Shown here piece by piece: positions 6,053 to 8,774 of a stretch of 8,774 bases of DNA. The stretch spans positions 1-8,774 of the forward strand of contig JAOTVO010000097.1 in the NCBI GenBank assembly GCA_029863355.1, read 5' to 3'. The notes below the pieces were generated by a model. It did not search any database. It was not told the DNA's origin and saw only the letters and a list, made by a program, of their open reading frames with translations. Source of the stretch: Candidatus Krumholzibacteriia bacterium. GTDB lineage: Bacteria; Krumholzibacteriota; Krumholzibacteria; WVZY01; JAKEHA01. Both the position numbers and the translations under genes were made by a program. The stretch's first letter is position 1, and each line of letters starts with the position of its first letter.

Positions 6053-7198
6053 GTGGCGCGGACGGCGGAGATCGTCATCGTGGGGGGCGGCGTGAGCGGC
6101 ATGGCCTGCGCGTACAACCTGGCGCGGCGCGGGATGCGCGACATCGTCGTGCTCGAGAAGGGCTACCCGGGCGTGGGCGCGACGGGGCGCTGCGGGGGCG
6201 GCATCCGCCAGCAGTGGGGGCTGGAGGAGAACGTGATTCTCGCGCACGAGAGCGTGAAGATCTTCGAGCACCTCTCCTCCGAGCTGGATTTCAACATCTT
6301 CTTCCGCCAGGGCGGCTACCTGATGCTGGTGCACGACGAGCGCGAGCAGGCGCTCGTCGAAGAGACCATACCCATGCAGAACCGCCTCGGCGTGCCAACG
6401 CGGTTCCTCGCGCCGGAGGAGATCCGCGGGCGCGTTCCCGGATTGGCGTTGGACGGCGTGCGCGGGGGGGCCTTCTGCCCGACCGACGGCACGGCCTACC
6501 CGTACGCCGTGCTCTGGGGATACGCGGAGGCCGCGCGGCGGCTGGGCGTGCGCGTGTACCTGCACACGGAAGTGCGCGCCGTGTCGCGTCTGGCCGGCGG
6601 CGGCTTCGCGGTGGAGACGGCGCATGAGACCTTCCACGCGCCGCGCCTCTTGAACGTGGCCGGGGCGCGCACGCGCGACGTGGCGGCGATGCTGGGCGTC
6701 GACGTGCCCACGCGCCCGTTCCGCCACGAGATCGCGGTCACCGAGCCGCTCAAGACGTTCCTCGAGCCCATGGTGATCTCGGTGCGCCACGGGTTCTACT
6801 TCTCGCAGAGCCTGCGCGGCGAGGTGGTGGGCGGCATCGGGCTCGACGGGGAGACGCCGTCGCATACGAGCGCCTCGTCGCCGGACTTCCTCTTCAAGTA
6901 CGCCGCCGCGCTGCGCCGCTTCTTCCCCGCCTTGGGCGGGGCGCGGATCATCCGGCAGTGGGCGGGCTCGTACGACATGTCGCCGGACCACCGCCCCATC
7001 ATCGGCGGCGTCGCGGGAGCGGAGGGCTACTTCCACGCCTGCGGCTTCAGCGGCCACGGCTTCATGCTCTGCCCCATCGTCTCCCGGCTCCTGGCCGAGC
7101 TGATCACCACGGGCCGCACGTCGCTGCCCATCGAGGGCCTGAGCCTGGAGCGCTTCGCGGCGGGCGAGCTGGCGCACGACCCGTACGTGGTCGGCTGA
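6053..7198 (+). CDS. DAO-family FAD oxidoreductase, catalytic beta subunit (SoxB/HcnC-like)
   Basis: This 381-residue flavoprotein belongs to the D-amino-acid oxidase (DAO) fold. The GTG at 6053 is preferred, with GGAGG 7 nt upstream. Another in-frame GTG at 6047, overlapping the previous stop codon, is possible. Dinucleotide motif GGGVSG (11-16) with E35 at the end of the second strand binds FAD. GATGRCGGGIRQQW (42-55) matches the flavin-side loop of sarcosine oxidase beta and proline dehydrogenase beta proteins. The C-terminal block has MSPDHRPIIGG and CGFSGHGF (330-337), the family signature around the isoalloxazine ring. No covalent flavin residue can be assigned with confidence. This subunit should oxidise a secondary amine, amino acid or glycine-like substrate to an imine and pass electrons to the alpha and [2Fe-2S] subunits. 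It is the last gene of the operon, 2 nt after the [2Fe-2S] gene. Candidate substrates are sarcosine, proline, hydroxyproline, opines or glycine (HCN synthase type); sequence alone does not decide. Confidence 0.92.
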   Translation: MARTAEIVIVGGGVSGMACAYNLARRGMRDIVVLEKGYPGVGATGRCGGGIRQQWGLEENVILAHESVKIFEHLSSELDFNIFFRQGGYLMLVHDEREQALVEETIPMQNRLGVPTRFLAPEEIRGRVPGLALDGVRGGAFCPTDGTAYPYAVLWGYAEAARRLGVRVYLHTEVRAVSRLAGGGFAVETAHETFHAPRLLNVAGARTRDVAAMLGVDVPTRPFRHEIAVTEPLKTFLEPMVISVRHGFYFSQSLRGEVVGGIGLDGETPSHTSASSPDFLFKYAAALRRFFPALGGARIIRQWAGSYDMSPDHRPIIGGVAGAEGYFHACGFSGHGFMLCPIVSRLLAELITTGRTSLPIEGLSLERFAAGELAHDPYVVG

Positions 7199-7225
7199 GC
7201 CGTCGTTTCCGGGCACAACCTTCCT

Positions 7226-7255
7226 TTGACACCCCTCGGCCGTCCCGCCTATCCT
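7226..7255 (+). promoter_or_regulatory. Sigma-70-like promoter of the PAS sensor gene
   Basis: TTGACA (7226-7231, perfect -35) is followed after 18 nt by TATCCT (7250-7255, 4 of 6 -10 matches). Predicted initiation near 7262 leaves a ~47-nt leader. This suggests that the sensor is expressed independently of the dehydrogenase operon ending at 7198, with no terminator visible between them. Confidence 0.62.
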
Positions 7256-7264
7256 CCCTTGGCC

Positions 7265-7290
7265 GCCGGCGAATGTGCGCCGGTAGCACA
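7265..7290 (+). promoter_or_regulatory. Two overlapping, mutually exclusive hairpins in the leader
   Basis: CCGGCG (7266-7271) pairs perfectly with CGCCGG (7278-7283) around AATGTG. TGTGC (7274-7278) pairs perfectly with GCACA (7286-7290) around a 7-nt loop. The two stems share bases, so only one can form. They lie between the predicted transcription start and the AGGA ribosome site (7296-7299). A switch-like role is possible but unproven; no T-run follows, so attenuation by termination is unlikely. Confidence 0.3.
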
Positions 7291-7308
7291 CTTGCAGGAT
7301 CGCTTCCG

Positions 7309-8774
7309 ATGATCGGACGCACCTCGCCGACTCAGAAGACCTCGCCGCTCTCGACCGCCACGCAGCGCGCACCGGTCGTGCCGCGTCGCGTGCTGACCGC
7401 GGCGCTCCTCGTCGCGGGCACGGCGCTCTACTGGTCGCTCTACCGCTTCGTGCCCTTCTTCCACGAGGGTCACATCCTGCACACGACGCTCTTCTTCGCC
7501 GGCGCGGCCGGCTACTTCCTGGGATTTCGCGCCGGCTTCGCGGCCAGCATCGCCGGCCTCGCGCTGCACACCGTCATTCTCAATGAACTGGGCCACCCCG
7601 GCTGGGGCGCGATCGCGCGCTACGCCCCCGGCCTGCACGCCGCCATCCTCCTGGTCGGGCCGGCCATGGGGCGGCTGCGCACGGCGCAGCGCCGGCTGGG
7701 GCGCGAGATCGAGCTGCGCCGGCACATGGAGGCGAGCCTGCGCGCCAGCGAGCTGCACTACCGCTCGCTCGTCGAATGCATGAGCGAGGGCGTGTGGCAG
7801 CTCGCGGTGGACGGCACCATCCTCTTCGTCAACGAGCAGCTGTGCCGTCTCACCGGGTATGCCCCGCGCGAGCTGGTGGGACGCGGCCTGCGCGAGGTCT
7901 TCGCGGTGGAGGAATTCGCGCCGCTCTTCGCCGAAGAGACGGACGCGTGCGCGCGCGGCGACACCAGCAGCCGCCGCCTCCCGCTGCGCACGCGCCACGG
8001 CGAGGTGCGCTGGTGCCAGTTGAGCGGCGCGGCCACGCGCGACCTCGACGGCCGCCTGGTGGGGCGCGTCGGCGTGCTGAGCGACGTCACCGAGCAGGCG
8101 CGCGCGGAAGCGCGCGCCGACGACGAGCGCCACGCGCTGGTCGAGAGCGAGGCGCGCTTCCGCCAGCTGGCCGACCACATCGACGCCATCTTCTGGATCA
8201 GCACGGCGGATCGCACGCGCATGATCTACATCAGCCCCGCCTTCGACCGCATCATGGGGCGCGCGCGCAAGGCGATGTACGACGACCCCCGGGCGGTCGT
8301 GGCCTGGACGCACCCGGAGGACCGCGAGCGCCTGAGCGCCGCGCTCGACGCGCCGCCCGAAGAGGACTACGAGCTCGAGTACCGGATCCTGCTCCCCGGC
8401 GGCGCGCTGCGCTGGCTCCACTCGCGCGCCTTCACCGTGCGCGACGACGCGGGCGATATCCACCGCATCGCCGGCCTCACCGCCGACGTCACGGCGCGCA
8501 AGGCCGTCGAGGAGGCGCTCCTCGAGAGCGAGGAGCGGCTGCGCGCATTCGTCGAGCACGCCCCCGCCGCCGTGGCGATGCTCGACCAAGACATGTGCTA
8601 CGTGGCGGCGAGCCGGCGCTGGCGCGAGGACTACGGACTGGAGAGCGACGACCTCACCGGCCGTTCGCACGACGCGGTCTTCCCCGAGACGCCGGAGCGG
8701 TGGAAGCGCGTCTACCAGCGCTGCCTGCGGGGTGCGGTCGAGCACTGCGACGAGGATCCGGTCGTGCGCGCCGA
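7309..8774 (+). CDS. Membrane-anchored multi-PAS sensor protein, probably a histidine kinase (C-terminus outside window)
   Basis: The reading frame is open from ATG 7309 to the window edge (488 codons), with AGGA 9 nt upstream. Residues 29-120 hold about four hydrophobic segments (~29-50, 56-73, 75-92, 105-120) with short loops, a DUF4118- or MASE-like membrane input region. An amphipathic helix (~122-150, RTAQRRLGREIELRRHMEASL) connects to three PAS domains. PAS1 (~146-265) contains VNEQLCRLTGYAPRELVG and ends with GVLSDVTE. PAS2 (~279-400) is of PAS_3 type, with HPEDRERL, YELEYRI and a closing ADVTARK. PAS3 begins at ~406 (ESEERLRAFVEHAPAAVAMLD) and is cut off. No kinase, GGDEF or other output domain is visible, so histidine kinase is an inference from common architecture. 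It has its own promoter and lies 110 nt after the dehydrogenase operon. The signal sensed is unknown. Confidence 0.87.
   Translation, partial: MIGRTSPTQKTSPLSTATQRAPVVPRRVLTAALLVAGTALYWSLYRFVPFFHEGHILHTTLFFAGAAGYFLGFRAGFAASIAGLALHTVILNELGHPGWGAIARYAPGLHAAILLVGPAMGRLRTAQRRLGREIELRRHMEASLRASELHYRSLVECMSEGVWQLAVDGTILFVNEQLCRLTGYAPRELVGRGLREVFAVEEFAPLFAEETDACARGDTSSRRLPLRTRHGEVRWCQLSGAATRDLDGRLVGRVGVLSDVTEQARAEARADDERHALVESEARFRQLADHIDAIFWISTADRTRMIYISPAFDRIMGRARKAMYDDPRAVVAWTHPEDRERLSAALDAPPEEDYELEYRILLPGGALRWLHSRAFTVRDDAGDIHRIAGLTADVTARKAVEEALLESEERLRAFVEHAPAAVAMLDQDMCYVAASRRWREDYGLESDDLTGRSHDAVFPETPERWKRVYQRCLRGAVEHCDEDPVVRA

Noticed and set aside
5807..7372. 521-codon minus-strand open frame opposite the beta subunit
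   Set aside because: The plus-strand frame has complete DAO-family motifs; the antisense product is charged low-complexity sequence.
7249..8745. 498-codon minus-strand open frame opposite the PAS sensor
   Set aside because: The plus strand encodes clear transmembrane segments and PAS domains with a promoter and ribosome site; the antisense translation has no recognisable fold.
1..8774. CRISPR arrays, tRNA/rRNA genes, insertion-sequence ends or transposase genes
   Set aside because: No regularly spaced repeats, cloverleaf-like sequences, transposase motifs or terminal inverted repeats with target duplications were seen by eye.

Overview
This GC-rich window reads as chromosomal DNA from a Gram-negative-like bacterium. 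Supporting signs are Sec-type signal peptides, exported M16 proteases without lipobox cysteines, good Shine-Dalgarno sites and sigma-70-like promoters. No 16S gene or lineage marker is present, so the phylum cannot be named. The general style (high GC, secreted M16 pairs, multi-PAS sensors) would suit a deep-branching lineage or a deltaproteobacterial/Eisenbacteria/Gemmatimonadota-like genome, but that is only a guess.

Layout. (1) Positions 1-179, minus strand: the N-terminus of an exported protein of unknown function, running off the left edge. (2) Positions 180-434: a gene-free gap with a near-perfect 18-bp palindrome and a weak bulged stem. (3) Positions 435-3870, minus strand: a two-gene operon encoding a paired M16B zinc peptidase. 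The upstream gene keeps the HxxEH zinc site. The downstream gene has lost it, keeps the Arg/Tyr pair of the other half-site and carries a ~225-residue C-terminal extension. (4) Positions 3871-4252: a 382-bp divergent intergenic region with a good minus-strand promoter (TTGACG-18-TATAAA) for the protease operon and a weaker plus-strand candidate. (5) Positions 4253-7198, plus strand: a tightly packed three-gene operon for a heteromeric flavin/iron-sulfur amine or amino-acid dehydrogenase of the sarcosine oxidase / HcnABC / dye-linked proline dehydrogenase superfamily. Its genes are an alpha subunit with a fused N-terminal [2Fe-2S] domain, a small BFD-like [2Fe-2S] protein, and a DAO-type catalytic beta subunit. 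(6) Positions 7199-7308: a short leader with a near-consensus sigma-70 promoter and two mutually exclusive hairpins. (7) Positions 7309 to the right edge, plus strand: a membrane-anchored multi-PAS sensor protein, truncated by the window.

How the genes work together. The two M16 chains probably form one composite periplasmic protease. The three oxidoreductase subunits probably form a membrane-independent or respiratory-chain-linked complex. In that complex, the DAO subunit would strip electrons from a secondary amine or amino acid and pass them through two [2Fe-2S] centres and a second FAD. The substrate cannot be read from sequence. Nothing links the PAS sensor to the oxidase operon except position and orientation.

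I see no mobile element, CRISPR array, tRNA or rRNA. The most interesting points are the shuffled domain arrangement of the dehydrogenase complex, the reciprocal loss of half-sites in the protease pair, and the C-terminal extension of the inactive protease chain.
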